Assembly (NCBI GenBank): GCA_900404475.1 | Contig: OUQQ01000425.1 | Span: 1-34,108 of the forward strand | DNA: 34,108 nucleotides | Direction of reading: 5' to 3' | From: Spongospora subterranea | Taxonomy: Eukaryota > Endomyxa > Phytomyxea > Plasmodiophorida > Plasmodiophoridae | In this document: in pieces, positions 20,111-30,379 of the stretch | Position numbering within the stretch: position 1 is the first letter of the stretch | Layout: every line of letters starts with the position of its first letter | Made by a program: the position numbers and the translations under genes | The notes under the pieces: model-generated | What the model was told of the DNA's origin: nothing | The model's database searches: none | The model's input: only the letters and a program-made list of their open reading frames with translations

Positions 20111-20690
20111 CAAAATTTTACAATGGCGTTTTGCTTTCCCTTGTGCTCGATTGATGTTTTGCCTCATATCTGATTCCTTCACGATGCGTGCAGGTCGACA
20201 TTCCTTTAACGTCGCCGACACTGTGGATTAATCTACAAACAGCGTCCTTCTGACATTGGATCTGCTACTTCGCTGGTCCCAGCGCCAAGTTGAAATAGCG
20301 GGATGCGATCCAACCATTACGCTGTTCCTGGCATCTAAATTCAGTGTCAAGAATCTGGATCTGCTGTTATCTTTTGATTAGATGAAGAGCCAGAGCGAGC
20401 TCTACAATTCCTCGAGGTCTTCTGTTGGCCATCTGCTCTAGATAGTCGCTTTCGGTCTGGAGAGAATTCTCCGGTTGTGTCCGATATCACAATTTTTATC
20501 AATCCTATTGCACAAACGGTTCATAACATTGCACAGGTCTCTGGTTGCGTCGTCCCCGTTTGCAATCAACAGATCCGGTCGGGTCGGGACAGTATAGAGA
20601 GGAAATTGTGGGCTGCCTTCACTGAAGCCGCGGCAGACATCCTTTGAATGTTGGAGACCCGATTCTTCGATCCCAACGATAGGAAGCTTG
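20111..20690 (+). pseudogene. RGS-domain gene fragment (copy 3)
   Basis: Homologous to 4.35-4.9 kb and to copy 2. It shows FLASKFSVKNLDLLLS (about 20322-20370), FINPIAQTVHNIAQ (about 20490-20535) and, unlike copy 2, the final RGS helix AFTEAAADIL followed by MLETRFFD (20615-20665). A TGA interrupts that helix where an Arg (CGA) would fit, as expected from a simple C-to-T change. The flank before it is identical in kind to that of copy 2, including TTTACAAAATTTTACAATGGCG. Confidence 0.6.
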
Positions 20691-20895
20691 GATCTGCTGA
20701 CACATGAGTTCTTGTCCATTAGCTATAGTATACAAACCAGTGATGCAACTTCACTTATATCTATCAGGGAAAACATCGTCGTATCTCAATTTTGCCCAAA
20801 GCAATGTTAGGTTGCCTAATCACTCCAGTTTATCTCAGTTTAACCAAAGGTCGTGTAAATCTGACTGTTTCTGATCGGCCAGCATCACAACTTAT
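20691..20895. other. Short spacer
   Basis: No gene seen. Lies between RGS copy 3 and the duplicated block. Confidence 0.4.
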
Positions 20896-21322
20896 GAGGT
20901 TGTTGCCCAATGACTTCTACGCAACGGATCAGACCAATACTGTTTCTCCATTTTTTTATGAATGGAAATCTTATTAAATTCTATTGGAGGTTCTTTACGA
21001 AACCAACACCCTTTATAGGCACCAGCACAAGAAAACCTCTGCAACAGCAAAAGCGTTGAATCATCGCACAAGGAGGAACATCATTTCCAAAACAAGAATC
21101 AAAAGATCAGTGGCGATCAGCATTCAGATTTCTTTTCATGATGCGACGTGACTATGTAAACATTACAGGAACTATGAATTGACACCGTAGAAGCAATCAA
21201 ATATAGTGTTAATGAGTATGAGGCTACAATGGCTCTCGATCATCTGGTTACATATTCCATATCCGATAAGGTGGCCATTGACGGTGCGGGGTAGGTTATA
21301 ATGCCGTCTCGATCATCTCAGA
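20896..21322 (+). repeat. Duplicated noncoding block (copy 2)
   Basis: Matches 14742-15150 in order and sequence. In this place it lies directly after a complete RGS 3' end, which suggests that the block is the original 3' flank of the RGS gene. Confidence 0.7.
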
Positions 21323-21500
21323 GTAGTCAGTTCAGAGAGTGTAATCAGTATCCGATAGTATTGCTGTGGCCATTTACGTTGCGTATTAGGTTACAATTCC
21401 CTCTCGATATTTCTTTACATATATTGTGTCCGATACTACTGCTGTGGTCATTGACGTTGCCTATTACTTTACAAAATGCCGTTTTGATGCCGAATCGGCA
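21323..21500 (+). repeat. 18-bp microrepeats and paired ~83-bp repeats before receptor D
   Basis: 18-bp units lie at 21323 and 21341, followed by ~83-bp repeat starts at 21349 and 21427. Confidence 0.8.
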
Positions 21501-21659
21501 AACATCCCATTCGTTTTGTGGAAGAACCAACAATCGTGATGAACCCGAATAGTGCTACCAGGTTCAGAACTTGATGAACTTCCGTTGTAACAACAATTTT
21601 TCGATTTTCCCACAATTTCATGACAAAACTCAGAGCAGGAAACGATTTGAGTTTATCCA

Positions 21660-22511
21660 TTACGTGCGATTGGAACGCAAAGTGCTGAACGTTGACGTTT
21701 TCTTCAAGAAATGCACCAAAATCATGGGCCAAACGGTCGACGCAGCATTGCAAGCCATTTCATATGTATACACAGGCACATATCGGTCGACAGTTATCGG
21801 CGTCAATCCTTTCACCATCAATGTGGTAAATACTTCGAACATTGTCTGGATTAGAAAAAATCCAATTGTGATGTTGATCAATCGGTTGTGACCAGAAGTG
21901 TTCTGCGAAGAAGTCGCTTTGGGTTTGGTGTCACGAAAACCTGCGGTAGTGGTGGTTTTGACGCTGGGGGCAGCGCTATGCCGGGTCATAACATACTTGA
22001 AAAAACGGACGTTGATGCTAATGTCGATAATTAACCGGGATACAGTTGTTAAATATTGCAGTTGGTCGCTAGGAAGATACACGCAAAGCTCGATGAAGGG
22101 GATTACAATAGTGGTCATCACTAAGTTCAGGTAGATGGCGCCGACCGGCACCGTGAGGCAGGAGAGAAACAAGACGAAATAGTCGATTCCTTGGCTGATT
22201 CTCGACTCCATCTTGTTCAGCATAGTGACTCGCCCTGAAAAGTATATCCGCATCATCCCCTGAACAGCAGCAAATGCTGTGCCCCCGATTCGATGAAGAA
22301 GAAGGCATTCACTCTCAGTACGGCCCAGGACGAACATATTTGCAATCGTGCACACAAGTGCCACCAAATTGGTAATCACCGCCAGACCGTGAAGCATAAT
22401 CCAGTAATGAGTGAGCTTTTTCTGTTGACAAAGTACGTAGATGAAGAGGGCCAAACCGAAACAGATGAAGACTACAATTGCTATTAGCTCATTCAATATC
22501 GGGCTCGCCAT
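21660..22511 (-). CDS. 7TM receptor-like protein, array member D
   Basis: An uninterrupted 283-residue frame runs from the MASPIL start. It is the most diverged member: the TM5-TM6 loop starts SAAPSVKTTTTAGF, ECL2 reads LCVYLPSDQLQ, and the tail stops at RSNRT. The seven hydrophobic segments and both Cys residues (ESECLLLHR, ELCVYLP) are kept. Many differences from A-C are conservative (V/I/L or A/S), which is what selection on a membrane protein would leave. Its 5' flank has lost the ATG-bearing words seen in A, B and C. Receptor role inferred from topology. Confidence 0.85.
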   Translation of the reverse strand: MASPILNELIAIVVFICFGLALFIYVLCQQKKLTHYWIMLHGLAVITNLVALVCTIANMFVLGRTESECLLLHRIGGTAFAAVQGMMRIYFSGRVTMLNKMESRISQGIDYFVLFLSCLTVPVGAIYLNLVMTTIVIPFIELCVYLPSDQLQYLTTVSRLIIDISINVRFFKYVMTRHSAAPSVKTTTTAGFRDTKPKATSSQNTSGHNRLINITIGFFLIQTMFEVFTTLMVKGLTPITVDRYVPVYTYEMACNAASTVWPMILVHFLKKTSTFSTLRSNRT

Positions 22512-23105
22512 TGATGAGATGTAGACTGGCGACGATCAAAAGGTTCTGTTGCAAAATAGATTGATGATGATCGGACTAAGAGCGTACACGTATCTTCTGC
22601 ATCGACATAAGGAATTGGCCGCAACGCAAAATCGATCCACAAGATTTTTTGATAATTCTCGGTCCCGTTTCGTTTGTTGCGGAGGAAATTGACCCCATTA
22701 TAAAGCTCCAGTTCTGTCAAATCAAAATCGTTATTCAAATTGGACATGGTCACGTACAATACAGGCTCATTACCTTCCGGTCACACTGGTGAATCCCTGC
22801 TGGGTCATGACAGAGGATTTCGATGCTTCGATCACTCGACTCTGAAAACAGAACCATTCTCCTTATAAAAATCAGGGACCTATACGTTTACAATGGACAG
22901 ATCTTTATCCAAAACCAACTCCTGTAGACAATGGGAAAGACCTGCACAGACCATGGCCTGGACCTCTATATCAGCGATTTTTCGCTGATCCATATCAGGA
23001 ACCGTACATTGAACCGTACCTGCATGATATTTAATAAACGGTGGTGTTTTTTCTCCCCGCGGCGAGACAAGACACCAGTTTAATAAACTGTATGGTACAA
23101 CGTTA
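22512..23105. other. 5' flank of receptor D, then unique sequence
   Basis: 22512-22720 matches the flanks of the other receptors (AAAGCTCCAGTTCTGTC on the plus strand). The rest is unique, with two AATAAA words and a perfect 8-bp hairpin at 22970-22989. No gene is supported. Confidence 0.5.
22970..22989. repeat. Perfect 8-bp hairpin
   Basis: ATCAGCGA, a TTTT loop, then TCGCTGAT. Possibly chance or an LTR-end structure upstream of gypsy 2. Confidence 0.5.
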
Positions 23106-23109
23106 AGTT

Positions 23110-26100
23110 GACATCGATAAGACTGATTCGTGACAGCGTTTCTTCGTGCTCAACATTGCACGATCTCCCGGTTTTCCTAACGGTGTTCACCATCGCTTTT
23201 TTTTATCCGGATCGTTCCATCAAAGCGGCCGATTCCTTGCCTCGGTTGATATTGGGAGACCATCTGGGACGCTACTGGAACGAATTCCGCCTGCTTGCAC
23301 AGGCCGTGGATTGGACACAGTGTCGTTGATGCTTTAGTTTCGTCAAGGCTTAACACTGGATTTGCAGCGTATGCTTATTTTGGCTGAAGGAATGAAAAAT
23401 CCGTTTTCGTCGTTGGTTCAGCTCGTCACAACGACCACATCGTTTCACTAAAAAAAATGGCCGCTTTCCGCACAGCTGACGCAATAGCCCATTCGATGCC
23501 CAAAGGAGCGCCCCCACCACTTTCAGCTGTCACCCCCTGGCCCGCGAGGTCTTCGGACGACGCTCGACCATGACATTGTCAGGTGGGGAGTTTGGCTGGG
23601 GCGGCACGATACGGAGAAGGAGCGCCGGCGACAGCTCAAATTATGTTTATCTGTAAAGACCCACATCCGCCCGATCAGTGTTTGGCTTTAAAAAGACAAA
23701 TACACCAAACCCTAAATTCCAACCACGTTGATACAGCGTCTTCATGCATTTTCAACGGTTCGGTTTATTCCCCACAAAGGTCTTTCATATCCACCTCAAT
23801 TGTTCTACTGGATAGTGGGGCTTGTGCATTAATGGACGCTCTCTTCGCCGCCAAGCATCATATCCTATCAAGACAACTAGGACGCCGCTCACTGTATTCA
23901 GTTTCAATCGTCATCAAGTTACTCTTGGAAAAAAATCGGAACTCATGAATTTACGGGTCGATGGGTTTTCAAACAGAGCATCCCTTTTCATAGCTGACAA
24001 TTTATCTTTCTCTCCTCTGTTGGGATATTCATGGTTGTTTCAGCTTACCCAGTTATCGATTGGCGATCCGCACTCTCCGCTTCTTTGCGTAATGCACTCT
24101 CTATCGACGCGAACCGATCCCATCGTTGAGGCAATACAGTTTGCTCTTTCTGTGGTGGCTTCATCTGAATCCGAGATTTCCACCGTGGAGGTCCTTCCTG
24201 AGGAGTATTCTCAATTCGCCGATGTTTTTGACGTACAAAAAGCCGTTTGCCTACCGCCGCATCGCAACTACGACTGTCCTATTGATCCCCAACCTGGCTC
24301 CAATCCACCTTCGGCCCCCCTCTACCAATTGTCGAGTCATGAATCCACCGCTCTTCTCGAATACATTGATCATCATTTGCGTAAGGAATTCATTCGACCT
24401 TCTTCATCATCATGCAGTTTCCCGGTCATGTTTGTTGCAAAAGCACAAATCTCTCCGGCTGTGTGCTGATTATCCACGAATGTGTTGATTATCCACGAAT
24501 AAACTCCATCACAATCAAGAATCGCTACCCTCTTCCGCTTATCAGTTCCATTTTGTCTAGCGTCATGTCCGGACGAGTGTTTTTAAAATCGAATTTCGAA
24601 GCGCATACAAACTCGTTCGCATCGGGGCAGGCGGTGAGCGGAGAACCGCATTCAGGACAAAATTCGGTTTGTTTTTATATGTGGTGTTGCTTTTTGGCTT
24701 GGCCAATGTAGTCGCTTGTTTTCAACGATTTTTGAACGACATTCTACAAGACTGCATTAATCGATTCGTTGTTGTGTATTTGAACGAAAATTTTACTTTC
24801 TCCTCCGGACGCTGTTGAACATGTTGACCACGTTCACACTGTTCTGCAAATTCTTCGAAAGCACAACCTCTTCGCCAACCTGAGCAAATCTGTATTCCAT
24901 TTCTTCGAGGTTGAGTTTTTGGGGTTCCGCTTGACTTCTAGTGGCTTACACATGGATCCAGAACGTATTTCAGCAATTTATCTTGAACAATTTCGAATTT
25001 TGTCAAAGGGCTTCAATCGTTTGTGGGTTTTACGAAATTCTATCGTGGATTTACCCAAAATTGTTCACGCTTCACCAACCCACTTTTTTCGTCAAAGAAG
25101 AAAGCTGCCATCAATCAGTGGACCGCTAGTGCTGATGCTTCATTTCAGACTTTAAAGTCAGCTTTTGTATCGGCGCCTATTTTTCGCCATTTTGATCCGG
25201 ACATGGACATTATTGTCGAAGCAGATGCGTCCGATTACGCAATCGGTGCTATTGTGTCCAAAGAACACGCAGATTGATTACATCCTGGGGTGTTTTACTC
25301 TCGCAGGCGGAATTAAATGATGAGTTTTACGATAAAGAGCTACCTAAAAACCCTAAAATTTGGTTGAATTGGTCGATGATGCAGCTAGGCGTTTGGATAT
25401 CCTTTCATCCTGTCATGAATCTCCATTGACGGGACATTTTGGCATTAACAAAACCTTCGATTTAATTGCTCGCAATTTTATCTGGCCATGCTTGCGAAAA
25501 TGCTTACCTCTTTTGTTTAATCTTGGGACTTCTGTGCGCGTCCGAAACTTCTTCGCCGCAAACCCTCGGGGCTATCACTCCCGCTTCCCATCCCCTCTCA
25601 CCCATGGTCATCGATTTCTATGGATTTTATAGGAGTAATCAAACTTCCTGTTCCCCTAGGTTTAACAGCATTTTAGTAATGATGAACCGCCGTACAAAAA
25701 TGGCTCATTTTAGTCCTTGCCATGAATCGATTACCTCTGTTTAATTATCGAAGCTGGTGTTTGCTCATGTATTTGAATTCATGGTCTACCTGGAGATATT
25801 GTTTCCGATCGCGGCCCTCAATTTGTGTCTCAATTCTGGAACACCACCTAAGTTATTGCAGATTGATCCGAACCTTTCGTCTTTGCTCCACCCGGAATCG
25901 GATGGACAAACCGAACGAGTCAACCAGGTTCTAAAATCTTAGCTACGCTGTTTCATTAATTATCGTCAAAAACGATTTGGTGGATTTTCTGCCAATGGCT
26001 GAATTCGCCTATAAACTCTTTTCGTACTTCGTCGGGTCCTATTTTTGCGAATTATGGGTTCCACGTCGACATGATTTTTATGTACCAAGCCCTGGTGTAT

Positions 26101-26390
26101 TCCCCAATCCTGCTATGGTCGACATGATCTCTCATTTCCATAATACAGAAGCAACTCCAGATGACTCTGCATAAATTGGTTGATACGATGAAACGCTTCC
26201 CAGATTTTAAGCGTCGCCCACATCCGAAATATACCGTCCTTATAAGGTGTGGCTGATTCCAGAATCTCTTCCATCGAAACGGCCATGTGATAAGCTTGCC
26301 GAAAAAATATCCGTTTTTCCATTGTTAGGACTATTAACCCTGTCGCCTATGAGTTGACCTTCCGAAGAATTCTCGTTTGCATCGGGTTTC
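23110..26390 (+). mobile_element. Ty3/gypsy remnant 2 (gag to integrase tail)
   Basis: Broken plus-strand frames follow gypsy order. A gag scrap lies at 23110-23340. A protease with LLDSGA (active Asp at 23811) follows. RT has ALLEYIDHHLRKEFIRPSS (24345-24405) and YPLPLISSILSSVMSGR. The catalytic YLDD is replaced by YLNE at 24777-24788. RNase H shows IIVEADASDYAIGAI (about 25208-25252). Integrase shows the zinc region TGHFGINKTFDLIARN, then ILVMMNRRTKMAHFSPCHESIT, then HPESDGQTERVNQVLKS. A tail reads NPVAYELTF near 26335-26365. Stops and frameshifts throughout mean it is inactive. Confidence 0.85.
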
Positions 26391-26394
26391 CAGT

Positions 26395-28530
26395 GGAGAT
26401 CCTGCTTGGAAGACCTATTCGGCGCTTTCGTTCCGATAATGGAGGAGAATATACGTCATGTGCCTTCAATAGTTTTTTGAAAAAGAATGACGTCAAGCGC
26501 GAGCTGACTGTGTCTAGGCGACTTCAGCAAAATAAAGGCTCGGAAAGGCTGAACCGTACCATTATTAAGATGACACGAACAATGATATTGGCTCCGGTTT
26601 GTCAAAGGCTTACTGGGCGGAAGCTGTCCAGACAGCGGTACACATTCGCACCGCTGTATATCATCTGCTCTGGTGACGGCAGCGACCCAGTATGAATTAT
26701 TATGGTATCAGCGTAAGCCCAGTATTAAGCATCTTCGCGTTTTTGGCTGCAAGGCCTGGTACAAGATCGATGGTGCCGGTAAATTGGATCAGCACGGGTA
26801 ATTATCGAATACTCAACTGAAAAGAAAGGCTACAGAATCATGGACGAGTCCTCTCACAAGGTTGTGTTAGCCGTGACGTCAAGTTTATGGAGGAGACGAT
26901 GCGGCGACGCGGAGATGAAGACGAAGAAAGTCAACGGATTTTAAAGACAAGTCAAAATCTGTAGATCCTCCTGGGTCATCAAGAAGCGTTCGGTCAGAGC
27001 CAGCCCGATTTATCGATGAACAAACCATGTTCTCCTTGGCCTGTACCGATGACGAGCCTGGCAACCGCGTCGAGGCTCTTAAATCAGATGAGGCCAAATT
27101 TTTGGCAGGAGGCCATGGATCAAGGTCATCAGCCCTGCAGAAGAATGACATGTGGTCGGTCGTTCAGAGACCTACCAACCGGAGGGTGGTGGATAGTCGC
27201 TGGGTTTCAAACGCAAACGGGACGAGAACCATAAGGTGGTCAAATAAAAAGCCAGGTTCGTGGCCTGAGGCTTCACTGAGACTATTTCGTAAGACTTTCA
27301 GCCCAGTTGCGTCGACAACGGCAGTTAGAGCCATCATATAGATTGCTGCCGCCAAAAATCTAGAGATCTTCCAAATGGACATCGTGTCGGCATTCAGCAT
27401 CAAGTAGTCAAAGAAGAAATCTATATGGAGCAATGAGCTGCACAAGCATTTGCTGGAAATTCTGCTTCAATGTGGCTATCAGGTGGCCTCAATGGATAAT
27501 TGTGTGTTCTCAAAACAATGCTTGCCAGGGGAATACATGATGGGCGCTATCCTACTCGACATCTTATGTGCTTGTACACATTTTGAATTGTATGACGAGT
27601 TCAAGAAAGATATAGGGTCCATATTTCCTCTCAAAGGTCTGGGAGCAGCTAAACTTTTGTTGGGGATGTTGATCACAACAAATCGTGCTGAACGTCGAAT
27701 CACTCTTTCGCAAAAGACAAAGGCCGATAAGATCTTGGAGAGCTTCCACATGAAGGATTGTAAACTGGTCAAAACCTCATCTGGCGTGATCTCGGACTCG
27801 GAAGACCAAGAAGCAAAATTCCCTTACCGTCAGTGCGTTGGTCACATGATGTATCGGACATGGCCTGATATCATTGAAAATTGCGGCCAGAGCTGTATCC
27901 AATTTCAAGCTAGGCCATGTAAAGCTGGTGAAAAGAATCATGCGTTTTCAAAAGGAACATTGGATTGTGGAGTTTGTTTTCAGAAAGAAGCAGGCAGCTC
28001 TCAAGTGAAGATTTACGCGGATGCTGATTTTGCTGGCGTCTTAATGATCGCAAATCTACTTCTGGTGGTATCATTTTATGTAATGGAGGACCAGTTCCCT
28101 ACTATCTAAGAAAGCAGTGCTGCGTTGCCCGTTCGACAACGGAAGGCGAAGATATAGCCGTATCACAAGTAATGACAGAAGCCATGACGTTTAACGATCT
28201 GCTGGAATGGGTTGCTCGGAGAAGAAGCTTTAAGCCCATGATCATCTTCGAGGACAACCAATTTGTATCGCGGTCGCTCGGCGAACAGCTAGTTTTAAGC
28301 GGGCAAAACATATTGAGATTAAGTACCATTGAATACGTGATCTCGTGTAATAAGCAGATCGAGCTCAAGTTTTGCCCGACACCAGACATGACTGCAGACA
28401 ATTTACAAATGGACTTGGAGGTGCCCGATTTCAATTTCTACGAGAAAAGATTGGAGTCCACGATCACAATGACTTCCGCCGGAAGTCCGTTTGGCAGCGC
28501 GCCTAATGAATGGTCCACTAGAGCTTAATT
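26395..28530 (+). mobile_element. Ty1/copia remnant D (integrase core to RNase H end)
   Basis: It starts inside the integrase core: IRRFRSDNGGEYTS (Asp at 26435), then LNRTIIKMTRTM. It continues through the linker (LRVFGCKAWYKI near 26730), RT start (WSVVQRPTNRRVVDSRWV near 27150-27200) and RT middle (QMDIVSAF near 27375). In the 219-residue frame 27450-28109 the YVDD box is gone by deletion: ILL joins directly to DILCAC at about 27555. RNase H follows (IYADADFAG near 28010, then EDNQF near 28250 and ADNLQMDLEVP near 28400). Its 5' half is missing. Confidence 0.85.
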
Positions 28531-28859
28531 TTATAGAGATACAATAAAAGGCTTCTAAGATTGCATCTTTCCCGGTCTCTGTCTCATATTGTCTCAACGC
28601 TTGATACATATTGTCACTCCAATCGTTACATTAAGATGGGGTCATTAGATGGGATCCTGACAGTTCGGGCAATACGATATCTGTTGCTGGTTGTCGTGTG
28701 GGAAAGTGCGGATCTAATAAGTGGTACTGGGAATTGCCTTTAAAGAGAATCAACTATTTTAGATTCAAGTTAGGATTTGTAATTAATTTTTTTAATGACC
28801 CAACAGGCCACAGCCAACGATATACGTTCTTCTCTCGGTTTCTGGTTCTTGTCATCTGC
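28531..28859. other. Possible copia 3' end, no gene seen
   Basis: Contains AATAAAAGG (about 28542) soon after the RNase H end, as a terminator in a 3' LTR would. No matching 5' LTR is present to confirm it. Confidence 0.3.
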
Positions 28860-29105
28860 TTAGGTTTCATGATGAATCCCTCTGTTTACTTCATCAGAGA
28901 GATCACGGAGACGAACCACGAACAAGGCAATCCTGGCGCCTGGACAGTGGTGACCAACAGGAGGGGTCAAAAGCACAAGAAGAAGGTCACAGCGACCGAG
29001 GAACCCCCGACCAACGCCGGAGACGATTTGGCCGCCCAGAGCCCTCCGACGCTCGACCCATGGCAACACCGACCGGCCAACGCCGCCACCTCTTCAATCA
29101 AATAG
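28860..29105 (+). CDS. GC-rich open frame, unrecognised
   Basis: The end of a 135-residue frame (ATG at 28698), also with ATGs at about 28869. It encodes a polar, basic stretch (AWTVVTNRRGQKHKKK) and then a Pro/Ala-rich acidic tail. It is clearly richer in G+C than its neighbours. It could be the start of a retroelement gag or a foreign piece. No domain is recognised. Confidence 0.25.
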   Translation, partial: LGFMMNPSVYFIREITETNHEQGNPGAWTVVTNRRGQKHKKKVTATEEPPTNAGDDLAAQSPPTLDPWQHRPANAATSSIK

Positions 29106-29315
29106 GCCGCCACCGATGGCCAGAACAATATCTACAGTACCATTGCCGGTGGCGCTTGGAGTTGGGAATAGGGGATAAGGGGAATCGAGGATACGCAGTA
29201 AGTACAGGTCACGGCACGGCATTGCGAATTGTCATAGTCCAACCACCAAAATTTGGTTTGGCTGCGGTTCCCACTTTGTTATCTGTCAGAAGTTCACCTA
29301 ATCTATCAAATAATC

Positions 29316-30125
29316 ATGAATTCTTCGCCAGTGGTCAACTGGCAAACTTCTGTTCCCACTCCAATCCATTATCCTATGAATATGATGCAGTCACCATATA
29401 TTCAGGAATCTCCCAATGCTGTCAAAAGAAGTCGTCGCGTTTGGCGCAATGTCGTTGGTGTAATCGTCGGTGTACTCATTTTGCTTTGTATCATCGTTTA
29501 TTTCGTCTACAAATCCGAATCACAGTTCGTCAGGGCAACTGAAGATTTGACTCGCAAAATTAACCTGTATATTACTACTCCTCCGACAGAAGAACAATGC
29601 GCAGCCTTTAAAAATCAGCTCAGAGAATGGAATAGAATATACGGTGGGAAGAGGATTCCAGGTGGAAATAAGTACGTTAACATGGTCCTGGAAGCGGAAC
29701 AGAACTATTTCTCCGCCTATAAGGCAAAGTTCGATGAGCTACTCTCTTTATATTCGAAAATGGAAGATTATTTACAACGACATATCTACAAATGGTCCAG
29801 AAACGAGCAAACCAGTCTCGCTGTGTATCTTGACCAAGCTGATTATTTGGAGAAAAGTCTTATTCTTCACCCTCCTTCTGTTTTTGTGGCGGAAAACCGA
29901 CTCGCCCGGAAACTAAGTTATTCGAATGGTGCCGAGGTTGTAGTTAAAAAATTTCAATCAGAATTAACAGGTAGCAACCGGGAAAATTTTATTGGGCTTA
30001 AACAAAAATGGGAAACAGCGTTATTTGGCAAACATCTTTCTTATCCAGTTTCTGGGTCTGTCTGGAAACTTATTCTTGAAGTTGATTCCTGGTTTGAGAA
30101 ACATCAGTTTTTGATTCAATCATAA
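29316..30125 (+). CDS. Single-pass membrane protein, unrecognised family
   Basis: An intact 269-residue frame ends in TAA. I chose ATG 29316 because the more upstream codons (from 29253) look like random sequence and this ATG has an A at -3 (ATC ATG). The N-terminus is short and Pro/Asn/Met-rich (residues 1-36), followed by a basic stretch KRSRRVWR (37-44) and one strong membrane helix at 46-65. Basic residues before the helix predict the N-terminus inside and the bulk (66-269) outside or luminal, a type II signal anchor. The large C-terminal part is charged and predicted helical (for example YKAKFDELLSLYSKMEDYL), with one Cys near 98. Codons are not broken although retroelement debris lies on both sides. 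I do not recognise the family. Confidence 0.7.
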   Translation: MNSSPVVNWQTSVPTPIHYPMNMMQSPYIQESPNAVKRSRRVWRNVVGVIVGVLILLCIIVYFVYKSESQFVRATEDLTRKINLYITTPPTEEQCAAFKNQLREWNRIYGGKRIPGGNKYVNMVLEAEQNYFSAYKAKFDELLSLYSKMEDYLQRHIYKWSRNEQTSLAVYLDQADYLEKSLILHPPSVFVAENRLARKLSYSNGAEVVVKKFQSELTGSNRENFIGLKQKWETALFGKHLSYPVSGSVWKLILEVDSWFEKHQFLIQS

Positions 30126-30379
30126 TAAACCCCTTGCTACATATTGGTTCAAAGGACGTCATTGTTTGTTCTGAACGCCACAGGTGACAGGTATATGTGT
30201 TTATCTGAATTTGTGATTGATGTAGACCAGGTCGAGTATCGTGGCTCACCAAAAACGAACTACGCCATCTTGTTCACAGTGATAAAAAACCCCGATTTTG
30301 GTTTTGGACTTCCGGAAAGTTTTGAACTGTGTTTCGGCACTGGTTGGGTCAAGTGCAACATTCCCTGGCCGCTCAACCC

